Position numbers and translations under genes: made by a program
Assembly (NCBI GenBank): GCA_902769875.1
Contig: CACXQV010000042.1
Location: 1-35,949 of the forward strand
Origin: an uncultured Bacteroidia bacterium
Lineage (GTDB): Bacteria; Bacteroidota; Bacteroidia; Bacteroidales; F082
DNA length: 35,949 bases
Direction: 5' to 3'
The notes under the pieces: generated by a model
Told to the model about the DNA's origin: nothing
What the model saw: only the letters and a program-made list of their open reading frames with translations
Database searches by the model: none
Part shown: positions 1 through 7,279 of the stretch, one piece after another
Position numbering within the stretch: position 1 is the first letter of the stretch
Layout: the number at the start of each line of letters is the position of its first letter

Positions 1-1
1 C

Positions 2-550
2 GAGAAACTGCAAGAGCGCTTGGCCAAGTTGGCCGGTGGCGTGGCAGTCATCTATGTGGGTGCCGCCTCTGAGGTCGAGATGAAGGAGAAGAAAGACCGC
101 GTCGAGGACGCTTTGAACGCCACTCGCGCTGCCATCGAAGAGGGTATCATCCCCGGCGGCGGTGTCGGTTTCATCCGTGCCATCAAGGCCATCGAGAAGA
201 TGAAGGGCGAAAACGAGGACGAGACCACGGGTATCGCTATCATCAAGCGCGCCTTGGAAGAGCCGCTGCGCCAGATTGTTGAGAACGCCGGCTTGGAAGG
301 CTCGGTCGTGGTCAATAAGGTGATGGAAGGCAAGAACGACTTCGGCTTCAACGCCCGCACCGAGGTGTATGAGAACCTGCTCACTACGGGTGTCATTGAC
401 CCCGTTAAGGTGTCGAGAGTCGCCTTGGAGAACGCTGCTTCCATCGCTGGTATGCTGCTGACCACCGAGTGCGTCATCAGCAACCACAAGGAGCCTACAC
501 CTCCCACACCTCCTATGCCGATGGGCGGCGGAATGGACGGGATGATGTAA
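2..550 (+). CDS. groEL: Chaperonin GroEL, C-terminal part (5' end outside window)
   Basis: This is the C-terminal third of the 60-kDa chaperonin, which folds cytosolic proteins in a double ring capped by GroES. The reading frame is open from base 2, so the gene begins before the window. Visible family signatures are [17 protein letters not shown], the intermediate/equatorial stretch [20 protein letters not shown], the [13 protein letters not shown] segment, and the glycine/methionine-rich tail ending GGGMDGMM. The gene ends at a TAA. An inverted repeat and a strong hairpin follow it, so it is probably the last gene of the usual groES-groEL operon, although groES is not visible. There is no sign of damage. 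The identity is near certain. Confidence 0.97.
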   Translation, partial: EKLQERLAKLAGGVAVIYVGAASEVEMKEKKDRVEDALNATRAAIEEGIIPGGGVGFIRAIKAIEKMKGENEDETTGIAIIKRALEEPLRQIVENAGLEGSVVVNKVMEGKNDFGFNARTEVYENLLTTGVIDPVKVSRVALENAASIAGMLLTTECVISNHKEPTPPTPPMPMGGGMDGMM

Positions 551-572
551 TCCTGAAACGCGGATAATCATT

Positions 573-632
573 GAACACGGATAGCACGGATGACACGGAT
601 GGATTTCCGTTAAATCCGTGGGATCCGTGTTC
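573..632. repeat. REP-like inverted repeat built from CACGGAT / ATCCGTG units
   Basis: Three direct copies of CACGGAT are followed by two copies of its reverse complement ATCCGTG. The outer arms GAACACGGAT (573-582) and ATCCGTGTTC (623-632) are perfect 10-bp inverted repeats. It lies just past groEL and before the terminator. The layout resembles short intergenic repeats that recur in Bacteroidales genomes. Its role is unknown, but mRNA 3'-end protection is a plausible inference. Confidence 0.6.
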
Positions 633-647
633 CTAAATAGAAAACGA

Positions 648-683
648 GCAAAAGACCTGCCTCGAAAGGGGTGGGTCTTTTGC
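648..683. terminator. Rho-independent terminator after groEL
   Basis: A perfect 10-bp stem GCAAAAGACC (648-657) / GGTCTTTTGC (674-683) encloses a 16-base loop. The 3' arm carries the T-run, and the 5' arm gives a T-run on the other strand, so it could work in both directions. It sits about 100 bases after the groEL stop. Confidence 0.75.
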
Positions 684-943
684 GTTATTGACCTTCAGCA
701 TCAAGGCTGCAGTGGACATGTCATCCCTGCGCTGGCAGTGTGATGGCTTGGGATTTATGGCCGCTGCAGACGGTATATTGTTTCGTCTTTTCTCTTGAAA
801 CCAAGAAAAAAATAGGGACAAGCCAAAAATCCGATTTTCCATAAATATTTGAATTTCAATACATTGAAAATTTCAAAAACGAAAATAATAGGGACAAAAC
901 CGATTTAGGGCTTGACAGATAGCTTTTTTGGTGATTTTTTGAA

Positions 944-951
944 TAATTTTG
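944..951 (+). promoter_or_regulatory. Bacteroidota -7 promoter box (TAATTTTG)
   Basis: TAATTTTG fits the TAnnTTTG -7 consensus of the Bacteroidota primary sigma factor and lies 28 bases before the ATG at 980. A clean TTTG -33 element at the usual 19-20 base spacing is not visible. Confidence 0.55.
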
Positions 952-979
952 CGCGTATAACATAGAAAAACACTTTGAA

Positions 980-2557
980 ATGAAAGCAACAAGACTTTAT
1001 ACCCTGCTTGCTCTGCTGCTGATGGCGGGTAGTGGGACTTCATTTGGACAATCTGCCGAGCAGTTTTTCATCGGCACTGAACCAGGTGAGCTTATTATTC
1101 AAGGCACTTGGTATGAATATAATGTTATGACTTATAGATACAATCTTTATAGGTTTACTAACCATGGCGCCGATGTTGAAGTTCTTGCTACTTATGATGA
1201 TTATAATTGGGTAATTGATCCACAAACCATGTCTGGGATGGGAGAATTGTTGTATGACGCGACTCCCGGACACTTCTATAACATGGATTTTGTGACATCT
1301 AATAAAATTCTTGCCACCGATGATACAGGACAAACATGGAGAGTAATCGAAGATTATAATATTCCATCTCCACCTTCGTATTGGTGTTTCGCCAATGAAC
1401 ATGGAGAGCTTGTGAAATTTGAGCCTGATGATCAATATAATCCCCAAAACTATTCTTTTATTGCAAGTTACGATTATGGAGCCCACTTCTCTGATACTAT
1501 CGCAACTTTTCCTATACCTGTATACACAAATCATGTTGCTGGTTGGAATCATGGAGAGTTTTATTGCAGAGAATATGGTTCAGATAGATGGTATTACACG
1601 ACTGACTTTTTTGAAACTGCTGATACATTAACCTTTCCTGCCGAATTGCACAGCATGCCCATTGGAATCGGGCCAAGAGAGGGAGAGTTGTATTGTAGGT
1701 ATAAGCCAGCTGGGGTATTCTCAAAGTTGCAAAGGGTAGATTACAGTGATGATTACGGTGCCAATTTCCGAACTTTGGTTGATTTGGAATCGAATCCGAT
1801 TGATGTCATTGTTGATACAATGATGTTTACCCATTATGCCCTTGGAGGCGGAAATCTGTTTTTGGACAGGGAACCTGGCGTGTTTTATGTCATATTTGAT
1901 TCTCTAACCTTTAATTTTCCTGATGATCCCCCGTATCCAGAAGAGCCTCAAGGAGACCGATACTGGATTGCATATTATCGGGACTATGGCAATACGCTGG
2001 TAACTACCTATTACCACGACTTCAAGCCCGATTGGTTTGAGCATCATACACCAGTAATGGACTGCGAAATAACAAATTGTGGTGAAAACAGCGTTACGCT
2101 TCGTTGGAACGAGCCTGAACTGAAACCCGATGAAGTTCTGGTCGGTTATCAGGTTTATGGAGGTGTCGCGTTGATCAGTGAAGATTTGATTACCGAAACA
2201 GAATACACCGACAACTTTTCAGGCAGGGGGCGATTGAATTACCATGTTTTGGCGGTTTATAGCGACGGTGAAACCTCAAAATCATACAACATTGTGTATT
2301 GTAAACAGACGGAAGGTGTTGGCGAAAATGAAAATGGAACAAAGGTTGCTGTTTTCCCCAATCCTGCCAATGGGCTTGTTTGCATTGAAGGTGTTGTTGC
2401 TGATGAGGTGCAGGTTTACAATGCCCTTGGGCAGATGGTGAAGACCGTGCGGGGGACGAATGAGATCGATGTAGCGGATTTGGTGGAAGGGGTTTATCTG
2501 GTGAGCATCATGGATGCGGAAGGTAAAGTTTACACGAACAAAATCACGATTAGATGA
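980..2557 (+). CDS. T9SS-sorted secreted protein with Asp-box (BNR/sortilin-like) repeats and an Fn3-like domain
   Basis: This is a predicted extracellular or cell-surface protein of 525 residues. Residues 1-24 form a signal peptide (LLALLLMAGSGTSFGQ end). The middle contains several degenerate Asp-box-like turns (DDTGQTW, YDYGAHF, DDYGANF, RDYGNTL), suggesting a beta-propeller like BNR/Vps10 proteins. Residues about 355-440 look like a fibronectin type III domain (VTLRWNEPEL, YQVYGG, YHVLAVYSDGE). The last ~75 residues are a T9SS type A sorting domain starting VFPNPANG, with the typical QVYNALGQMV and GVYLVSI strands, which targets the protein to the T9SS encoded from 9945 on. The stop overlaps the next start by ATGA, so translation is probably coupled. 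The natural ligand is unknown. Confidence 0.85.
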   Translation: MKATRLYTLLALLLMAGSGTSFGQSAEQFFIGTEPGELIIQGTWYEYNVMTYRYNLYRFTNHGADVEVLATYDDYNWVIDPQTMSGMGELLYDATPGHFYNMDFVTSNKILATDDTGQTWRVIEDYNIPSPPSYWCFANEHGELVKFEPDDQYNPQNYSFIASYDYGAHFSDTIATFPIPVYTNHVAGWNHGEFYCREYGSDRWYYTTDFFETADTLTFPAELHSMPIGIGPREGELYCRYKPAGVFSKLQRVDYSDDYGANFRTLVDLESNPIDVIVDTMMFTHYALGGGNLFLDREPGVFYVIFDSLTFNFPDDPPYPEEPQGDRYWIAYYRDYGNTLVTTYYHDFKPDWFEHHTPVMDCEITNCGENSVTLRWNEPELKPDEVLVGYQVYGGVALISEDLITETEYTDNFSGRGRLNYHVLAVYSDGETSKSYNIVYCKQTEGVGENENGTKVAVFPNPANGLVCIEGVVADEVQVYNALGQMVKTVRGTNEIDVADLVEGVYLVSIMDAEGKVYTNKITIR

Positions 2558-2601
2558 AATACTTGAAGATTTATGCCCTGCTTGCGCTCCTGCTGATGGC
2601 G
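2412..2601. repeat. 190-bp gene-junction block, copy 1 (sorting-domain end + ATGA + signal-peptide start)
   Basis: This block runs from inside the sorting domain of the first cargo gene into the signal peptide of the second. It aligns without gaps to 4442-4631. Exact sub-blocks include AAAGTTTACACGAACAAAAT near 2525 and the 26 bases at 2576-2601 within the signal peptide. See the copy at 4442-4631. Confidence 0.8.
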
Positions 2602-3735
2602 GGAGGGGTGACGATGCAAGCGCAAACCTTCAGTGCCGTCTGCGAGACGGGACAGTCTTTGCGTTACACGGTCACAAGCCAAAACCCGCCCGAAGTTGAA
2701 CTTGTGCAATGTGAAGATTTTTTTGGAGGAGTTACTATTCCTGACTCGGTGGTTTTTAATGGCCAGAACTACGCGGTTGTCTCCATAGGAATGTCGGCAT
2801 TTGGATCGTTAGAAGGTCTTCATTTCAACGGACCTTTGTCTATTCCCAACACGGTTAGAAACATTGGGATAAACGCTTTTACGCATTGCCGTTTCACTGG
2901 TCCGTTGGTGATTCCCAATTCCGTTGAAACAATTGGCTTCAGGGCGTTTATGGATTGTGACAGGTTCACCAGCTTGACCTTGTCGGAGTCTTTGACCGTC
3001 ATTGAAGCTTTGACCTTTTTGCAATGCTATGGATTCAGGGGCGACCTGAAAATTCCTGCTTCTGTTAGATACGTTACGCCAGAGGCATTTGAGGATTGCA
3101 GATTTGACGGCACATTATACCTTTCGCCACAAATGGTATATATCGATGGAGGTTTTGAGAATTGTTACATGTTTAAGGCCGTCGATATCCCTGAAGGCGT
3201 AAGCAATATACTTCATTCTGCCTTCGACTTCCTGCAATATGCCACAGAACTGACGCTTCCTTCAACGATTACGTTTATTGGGGACGACGCTTTCTGCCGT
3301 TTGTTCTTCCTTGAGCAAATGACGGTGAAGGCCATTGACCCTCCCTATCTTGAGGAAGGAGCTTTTCTCAACACTAACCGCGATATTCCCGTCTATATCC
3401 CCATGGGAACGATTGAAGCCTATCGGAGTGCGCCGTATTGGTCGGAGTTCACCAATTTCATTGAGGTTGACTTTGATGGAGTTGACGAACAAGAAGACAA
3501 TGTAGAGATGGAAGTCTATCCGAACCCTACACGCAATTTGGTTCAAGTTGTGTTGCCCAACGAGGCCGAGGCCACGGAAATGGAGCTCATCAACATGAGC
3601 GGCCATGTGGTGGCCACAAAGACTTTCAGCGGCAAGGGCGGTTGGATGGAGATGGGCGACTTGCCCAAAGGGATGTACATGCTGAGAATCCACAATACGG
3701 AAGTGTGCCTCACACGGAAAGTGCTGAAGGAATGA
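2554..3735 (+). CDS. T9SS-sorted BspA-type leucine-rich-repeat surface protein
   Basis: A 393-residue secreted protein. It has a signal peptide of about 24 residues (IYALLALLLMAGGVTMQAQ) almost identical at DNA level to those of the neighbouring cargo genes. Residues about 60-290 are BspA/LRR_5 repeats, seen as recurring units such as SIPNTVRNIGINAFTHC, VIPNSVETIGFRAFMDC and KIPASVRYVTPEAFEDC. Such repeats are usually surface adhesion or binding modules. The C-terminus (VYPNPTRNLVQVVL ... GMYMLRIHN) is a T9SS type A sorting domain, but its DNA is unlike the 3' end shared by the other three cargo genes. The ATG overlaps the previous stop by 4 bases. The family call is strong and the ligand unknown. 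Confidence 0.87.
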   Translation: MKYLKIYALLALLLMAGGVTMQAQTFSAVCETGQSLRYTVTSQNPPEVELVQCEDFFGGVTIPDSVVFNGQNYAVVSIGMSAFGSLEGLHFNGPLSIPNTVRNIGINAFTHCRFTGPLVIPNSVETIGFRAFMDCDRFTSLTLSESLTVIEALTFLQCYGFRGDLKIPASVRYVTPEAFEDCRFDGTLYLSPQMVYIDGGFENCYMFKAVDIPEGVSNILHSAFDFLQYATELTLPSTITFIGDDAFCRLFFLEQMTVKAIDPPYLEEGAFLNTNRDIPVYIPMGTIEAYRSAPYWSEFTNFIEVDFDGVDEQEDNVEMEVYPNPTRNLVQVVLPNEAEATEMELINMSGHVVATKTFSGKGGWMEMGDLPKGMYMLRIHNTEVCLTRKVLKE

Positions 3736-3744
3736 ACCAATGTG

Positions 3745-3752
3745 TAACTTTG
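3745..3752 (+). promoter_or_regulatory. Bacteroidota -7 promoter box (TAACTTTG)
   Basis: TAACTTTG matches TAnnTTTG and lies 31 bases before the ATG at 3784, in the only gap within the four-gene cargo cluster. It suggests that the second pair of cargo genes has its own promoter. No clear -33 element. Confidence 0.55.
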
Positions 3753-3783
3753 CAAACGACAAATCATTAAAACAGAATAAACC

Positions 3784-4587
3784 ATGAAGAAACTATCATT
3801 TATCCTTGCCGCATTTCTGGTATGCGGAGCGATGCAAGCGCAAATCTCGTTCGACTTTGAAGACGGCACCCTTCAAGGCTGGACCACTATTGATGCCGAC
3901 GGCGATGGCCACAACTGGCAACAGCAGTCTGCCAACGGAATGAGCCACAACAACTCCGATGGGATGGTGTTGTCGTATTCCTTGGATCCTGTTTCAGGCG
4001 ACTCTTTAGCACCAAACAACTTTCTCGTATCTCCACGATTGACATTGGCCCCTGACAGTTATATTGGTCTCTGGGCGCATCCTTTGGACGAGTCCCGTCC
4101 TGCCGAGCATTGGGCTGTATGTGTTTCCACTACGGTAAACGACGACCCTATGGCTTTTACCATATTGCAAGAATGGACACTTTCTTTCAATCCCCTTCAT
4201 CCTGGCGAATGGACACAATACTTTGTTGATTTAAGCCTATATGCTGGTCAGGATGTCTATATCGCCATTCGTCATTTCTTTTGGGAGGGTTTTGAAACAA
4301 CTCAATCCGCCATTTGCATTGACGATATTTATATTGAAGGTTCGTATGATGGGGTCGAAGAAGAGGCAGAAAGCATTGGCATTTATCCCAATCCGGCAAG
4401 GGACAGGGTTGTTGTTGGAGGCATGGAGGCTGTTGAGGTAAAGGTTTACAATACTTCAGGGCAGATGGTGAAATGTGTGCGAGGGACGAATGAGATTGAT
4501 GTTGAGGGATTGGCGGAAGGGGTTTACTTGTTGCGCATTATGGATGCTGAAGGAAAAGTTTACACGAACAAAATCACGAAACGATGA
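3784..4587 (+). CDS. T9SS-sorted cleaved-adhesin / jelly-roll domain protein
   Basis: A 267-residue secreted protein with a signal peptide (MKKLSFILAAFLVCGAMQAQ). Residues about 21-185 match the cleaved-adhesin domain known from Porphyromonas gingipains and hemagglutinins: a start like FDFEDGTLQGWTTIDADGDG, an HNW motif, an NNFLVSPRL strand, and the closing IAIRHFFWEG with ICIDDIYIEG. These domains are beta-sandwich binding modules. The C-terminal ~70 residues are a T9SS type A domain (IYPNPARDRVVV ... GVYLLRIMD). Its last 147 bases are collinear with the end of the gene at 980. The stop overlaps the next gene by ATGA. Likely secreted by the T9SS encoded downstream. Confidence 0.85.
   Translation: MKKLSFILAAFLVCGAMQAQISFDFEDGTLQGWTTIDADGDGHNWQQQSANGMSHNNSDGMVLSYSLDPVSGDSLAPNNFLVSPRLTLAPDSYIGLWAHPLDESRPAEHWAVCVSTTVNDDPMAFTILQEWTLSFNPLHPGEWTQYFVDLSLYAGQDVYIAIRHFFWEGFETTQSAICIDDIYIEGSYDGVEEEAESIGIYPNPARDRVVVGGMEAVEVKVYNTSGQMVKCVRGTNEIDVEGLAEGVYLLRIMDAEGKVYTNKITKR
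4382..4470. repeat. 89-bp nearly identical sorting-domain segment, copy 1
   Basis: By eye this segment, starting TTTATCCCAATCCGGCAAGG, differs from 5296-5384 at only about two positions. It encodes the YPNPARDRVVVGGMEAVEVK core of the T9SS sorting domain. Confidence 0.8.
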
Positions 4588-4631
4588 GAAACAATAGACT
4601 TTACGCCCTGCTTGCGCTCCTGCTGATGGCG
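4442..4631. repeat. 190-bp gene-junction block, copy 2
   Basis: Same length and order as 2412-2601, here joining the third and fourth cargo genes. The 26 bases at 4606-4631 are identical to 2576-2601. The middles of the flanking genes are unrelated, so the similarity is confined to the gene ends. Confidence 0.8.
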
Positions 4632-5504
4632 TGCGGGATGAAAGCGCAAGAAACAACGAGCATTCTGAAAGACAATTCCGAATGGAACATTCTTTGGCAG
4701 TCCACTGGCGTTCCGATACCTGAATTAGTGACGGAAAGTTTGATGGTATCAGGGGATACGTTGGTAGATGGTGTATTCTACAAAAAAGTGTTGCGGAAAC
4801 TTTCATCCGAGACCCAACATTGGCATGGTAGTTTGGAGTATGATTTATATGGCATAATTAAAGAAGAGGAATCGGGGAAGGTGTTTTATAAGCCTAAAGA
4901 ACAGGAGATTGAGTATCTGTTGTATGATTTTGGTATGAATGTCAATGACACGGCGATGATGTATTGGTGCCAAAATCCAAATTGGGAAGTTCATGTCCGT
5001 ATCGATTCAATTGCTACGCAACACATTGCGGGTGCTGAAAGAAGGGTCTTCTATGTAAGTTCAAAAGACATGTATGGTGATGAATGGCATTGGCTCAATA
5101 CATGGGTGGAGGGCATTGGCGCGATGGAAGGGTTGCTATACAGTTGTCACGTTGTCAATGCTGGAGGAATAACCCTTCACGAGCTCTTATGCTATCATGA
5201 AGATGGAGAACTCGTTTGGCAGAATTCCACTTATAATACCTGCCTGATTGATCCTTTGGGTATTCAAGATAATATAGAGGCATCTGGTTTGCAGGTTTAT
5301 CCCAATCCGGCAAGGGACCGGGTTGTTGTTGGAGGCATGGAGGCTGTTGAGGTAAAGGTTTACAATACTTCAGGGCAGATGATGAAGTGCGTGAGAGGGA
5401 CGAATGAGATTGATGTTGAAGGTTTGCCCGAAGGCGTTTATCTGTTGCGCATTACGGATGCGGAAGGGAGAAACCATGCGGCGCGGTTAGTGGTGAAAGA
5501 TTAG
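4584..5504 (+). CDS. T9SS-sorted secreted protein of unknown function
   Basis: A 306-residue protein with an N-terminal export signal (RLYALLALLLMACGMKAQ) and a T9SS type A sorting domain at about 230-306 (VYPNPARDRVVV ... GVYLLRITD). The middle (about 25-225) is rich in W, Y and beta-type sequence (YKPKEQEIEYLLYDFG, WHWLNTWVEGIGAMEG). I do not recognise a named domain, though it resembles other uncharacterised Bacteroidota secreted proteins. Oddly, the signal peptide contains LLMAC where the sister gene at 2554 has LLMAG, so it could be read as a lipobox. Sorting by both signals would be unusual, and cleavage after MKAQ is the alternative. It closes the four-gene cargo cluster, and no clear terminator hairpin follows. 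Confidence 0.82.
   Translation: MRNNRLYALLALLLMACGMKAQETTSILKDNSEWNILWQSTGVPIPELVTESLMVSGDTLVDGVFYKKVLRKLSSETQHWHGSLEYDLYGIIKEEESGKVFYKPKEQEIEYLLYDFGMNVNDTAMMYWCQNPNWEVHVRIDSIATQHIAGAERRVFYVSSKDMYGDEWHWLNTWVEGIGAMEGLLYSCHVVNAGGITLHELLCYHEDGELVWQNSTYNTCLIDPLGIQDNIEASGLQVYPNPARDRVVVGGMEAVEVKVYNTSGQMMKCVRGTNEIDVEGLPEGVYLLRITDAEGRNHAARLVVKD
5296..5384. repeat. 89-bp nearly identical sorting-domain segment, copy 2
   Basis: Counterpart of 4382-4470 in the fourth cargo gene. Near-identity at synonymous sites points to a recent duplication or gene conversion rather than selection on the protein alone. Confidence 0.8.
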
Positions 5505-5591
5505 GGATTTCTTTTCCTTTGTTTTTCAATTACTTACAACTTTCATTTTCCTTTTTTGTGGCATTTTGTTTTCCTTTTTTGCGGTAAATTG

Positions 5592-5628
5592 AATCAGATA
5601 AAAACAAGAATAACATAACAATCTGATT
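5592..5628. repeat. Inverted repeat AATCAGAT / ATCTGATT
   Basis: Perfect 8-bp arms at 5592-5599 and 5621-5628 are separated by 21 AT-rich bases, between the cargo cluster and the ATPase gene. AATCAGAT also occurs twice before the porP-like gene (9841-9848 and 9868-9875). Function unknown. Confidence 0.4.
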
Positions 5629-5648
5629 ATCAATAAAAACAAATATGG

Positions 5649-5689
5649 TTTTGGCGCAATCTCGCATTTTTAGTCAGATTGCGCCAAAA
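5649..5689. promoter_or_regulatory. Perfect 14-bp inverted repeat, possible operator
   Basis: TTTTGGCGCAATCT (5649-5662) and its exact reverse complement AGATTGCGCCAAAA (5676-5689) flank a 13-base spacer. A second, shorter pair TGGCGCAA / TTGCGCCA lies at 5705-5712 and 5733-5740. The four half-sites sit directly upstream of the ATPase start at 5754. The second pair overlaps the -7 box at 5728-5735, as expected of a repressor-binding region or a self-regulating site. Confidence 0.55.
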
Positions 5690-5727
5690 ATTTATGCAGT
5701 TTTCTGGCGCAATCTCGGTTTTTTTTG

Positions 5728-5735
5728 TAACTTTG
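5728..5735 (+). promoter_or_regulatory. Bacteroidota -7 promoter box (TAACTTTG)
   Basis: TAACTTTG matches TAnnTTTG and ends 18 bases before the ATG at 5754, implying a leader of about 12 bases. It supports 5754 rather than the upstream in-frame 5679 as the start. The box is embedded in the last inverted-repeat half-site. Confidence 0.55.
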
Positions 5736-5753
5736 CGCCAAAATTCAAGCAAA

Positions 5754-7208
5754 ATGGAAGCAGCCATCATCGGGCGTGAAGAGGAAAAACGCCAACTCAA
5801 CAACTACATCGGCAGTCCGAGGTCGGAATTCATAGCCATCTATGGCCGCCGCCGCATCGGGAAGACTTTCCTCGTCAAGGAAATGTTTGAAGGGCGGTTC
5901 GCCTTCCGCATGACTGGCAAGGAAAAGGCCGACACCAAGGAGCAACTCAAAAATTTCCAGTATGCCCTCTCGGATTTGGGTGCGGAAATTGATCTGCCCG
6001 CCAATTGGGCGGAGGCCTTCAGGATGCTGGGCCAATACATGGAACGCCTTGGCGCGGACGAGCCTAAAATCCTGTTTTTCGACGAGTTGCCTTGGCTCGA
6101 TTCAACAGGCTCGCACTTCGTGGACGCTTTGGAATACTTCTGGAACAATTGGGCCTATTACCGCAACGACATCAAGCTCATCGTGTGTGGGTCGGCCACC
6201 TCATGGATGCTCAGCCACATCATCAATGCGCGGGGCGGACTTCACAACCGCGTTACACACCAAATCAACATGATGCCATTCACGCTTCGCGAAACCGAGC
6301 TTTATTTCCGATCGCGAAACTTCCCCTACGAGCGTCCCGAAATCATGGAATGTTACATGGCCATCGGTGGCGTGGCCTATTATTTGTCGCTGTTTGAGAC
6401 AGACAAAAGCGTAAGCCAGAACATCGAAAACCTCTTTTTCCGCCGCAATGCCGAACTGAAAGGAGAATTTGGGAAAATCTACAAGTCGCTTTTCAAACGG
6501 GCCGAACAACACATCGCCATCGTGACCGCCCTCGCGAAAAAAGGCTCTGGCATGACGCGCTCCGAAATCATGGAAGAACTTCAGGCCACCAACAACGGCA
6601 ACCTCAGCACCCAACTCCGAGAATTGGAGGAATGTGAGTTCATCCGCAGTTTCGTCCCTTTCGGGAAGATCAAGAAAAACACGATGTATCAACTGATTGA
6701 CCCTTTCACGCTGTTCCATTTCCGCTTCCTCGACGGCCGCTCAAGTTTTCCTGCCGGTTATTGGCCGAAACTGCAATTGACACCAACGTATTCCAACTGG
6801 TGCGGATATGCGTTTGAAATCCTCTGTCTGAACCATATTGAGCAAATAGTGAAGGCTTTGGGCATCGATGGGATGCTGAATACGCCATGTTCTTGGAGCT
6901 ATCGGCCCGCCAAAGCCGTCCTCGAATCGGAGGAAGCCGACGAAAACCTGAAAAAAGGCGCTCAAATCGACCTGCTCATCGACCGCAGCGACAAGACCAT
7001 CAACCTTTGCGAAATGAAATACGCCCAAGGCGAATACGAAATCACGAAAGATTATGATGCATATATGCAACAACGCATGAATATGTTCCGCAAGGTGACG
7101 GGAACCAAAAAGACGCTCCTCCCTGTTTACGTCACACCTTTCGGCCTGGCCAACAACATATATGGCCGCCGTGTGCCCCGGCAAGTGATGGCCGACGCTT
7201 TGTTCTAA
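5754..7208 (+). CDS. AAA-family ATPase with DUF234 / PD-(D/E)XK-like C-terminal domain
   Basis: A 484-residue cytoplasmic P-loop protein of the archaeal-ATPase/DUF234 group that is abundant in Bacteroidales. Residues 31-38 are the Walker A motif GRRRIGKT, and residues 106-111 (ILFFDE) are Walker B. A winged-helix-like segment (GSGMTRSEIMEEL) follows in the middle third. The C-terminal domain has the spaced residues D406, E420 and K422 (QIDLLIDR ... LCEMKYA), which fit a PD-(D/E)XK nuclease-like fold. The upstream in-frame start at 5679 would add 25 residues, but it lies before the promoter box and inside the inverted repeats, so ATG 5754 is preferred. Family function is unresolved, and a defence, DNA-repair or toxin-type role is only speculation. 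It is probably a single-gene transcript. Confidence 0.88.
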   Translation: MEAAIIGREEEKRQLNNYIGSPRSEFIAIYGRRRIGKTFLVKEMFEGRFAFRMTGKEKADTKEQLKNFQYALSDLGAEIDLPANWAEAFRMLGQYMERLGADEPKILFFDELPWLDSTGSHFVDALEYFWNNWAYYRNDIKLIVCGSATSWMLSHIINARGGLHNRVTHQINMMPFTLRETELYFRSRNFPYERPEIMECYMAIGGVAYYLSLFETDKSVSQNIENLFFRRNAELKGEFGKIYKSLFKRAEQHIAIVTALAKKGSGMTRSEIMEELQATNNGNLSTQLRELEECEFIRSFVPFGKIKKNTMYQLIDPFTLFHFRFLDGRSSFPAGYWPKLQLTPTYSNWCGYAFEILCLNHIEQIVKALGIDGMLNTPCSWSYRPAKAVLESEEADENLKKGAQIDLLIDRSDKTINLCEMKYAQGEYEITKDYDAYMQQRMNMFRKVTGTKKTLLPVYVTPFGLANNIYGRRVPRQVMADALF

Positions 7209-7239
7209 CTCTTTTTTCCACCCATCCCGCAATTTTTTC

Positions 7240-7247
7240 TACTTTTG
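7240..7247 (+). promoter_or_regulatory. Bacteroidota -7 promoter box (TACTTTTG)
   Basis: TACTTTTG matches TAnnTTTG, 32 bases before the ATG at 7280 and just after the ATPase stop. Confidence 0.55.
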
Positions 7248-7279
7248 CAAGTTATTAATGCCTCAATGGGATTGCAACA

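Larger units (their letters stand above)
551..979. other. 429-bp intergenic region between groEL and the first secreted-protein gene
   Basis: It holds the CACGGAT repeat (573-632), the terminator (648-683) and then about 250 bases without a convincing gene. A 69-codon open frame on the minus strand (633-842) overlaps the terminator and matches no family I know. Two direct repeats starting AATAGGGACA (811-820 and 887-896) are each followed by a CCGATTT-type stretch. An AT-rich near-palindrome, TTTCAATACATTGAAA, lies around 854-869. The -7 box for the next gene is at 944-951. Confidence 0.6.

Noticed and set aside
633-842. 69-codon minus-strand gene after groEL
   Set aside because: It runs through the terminator hairpin and has no recognisable features.
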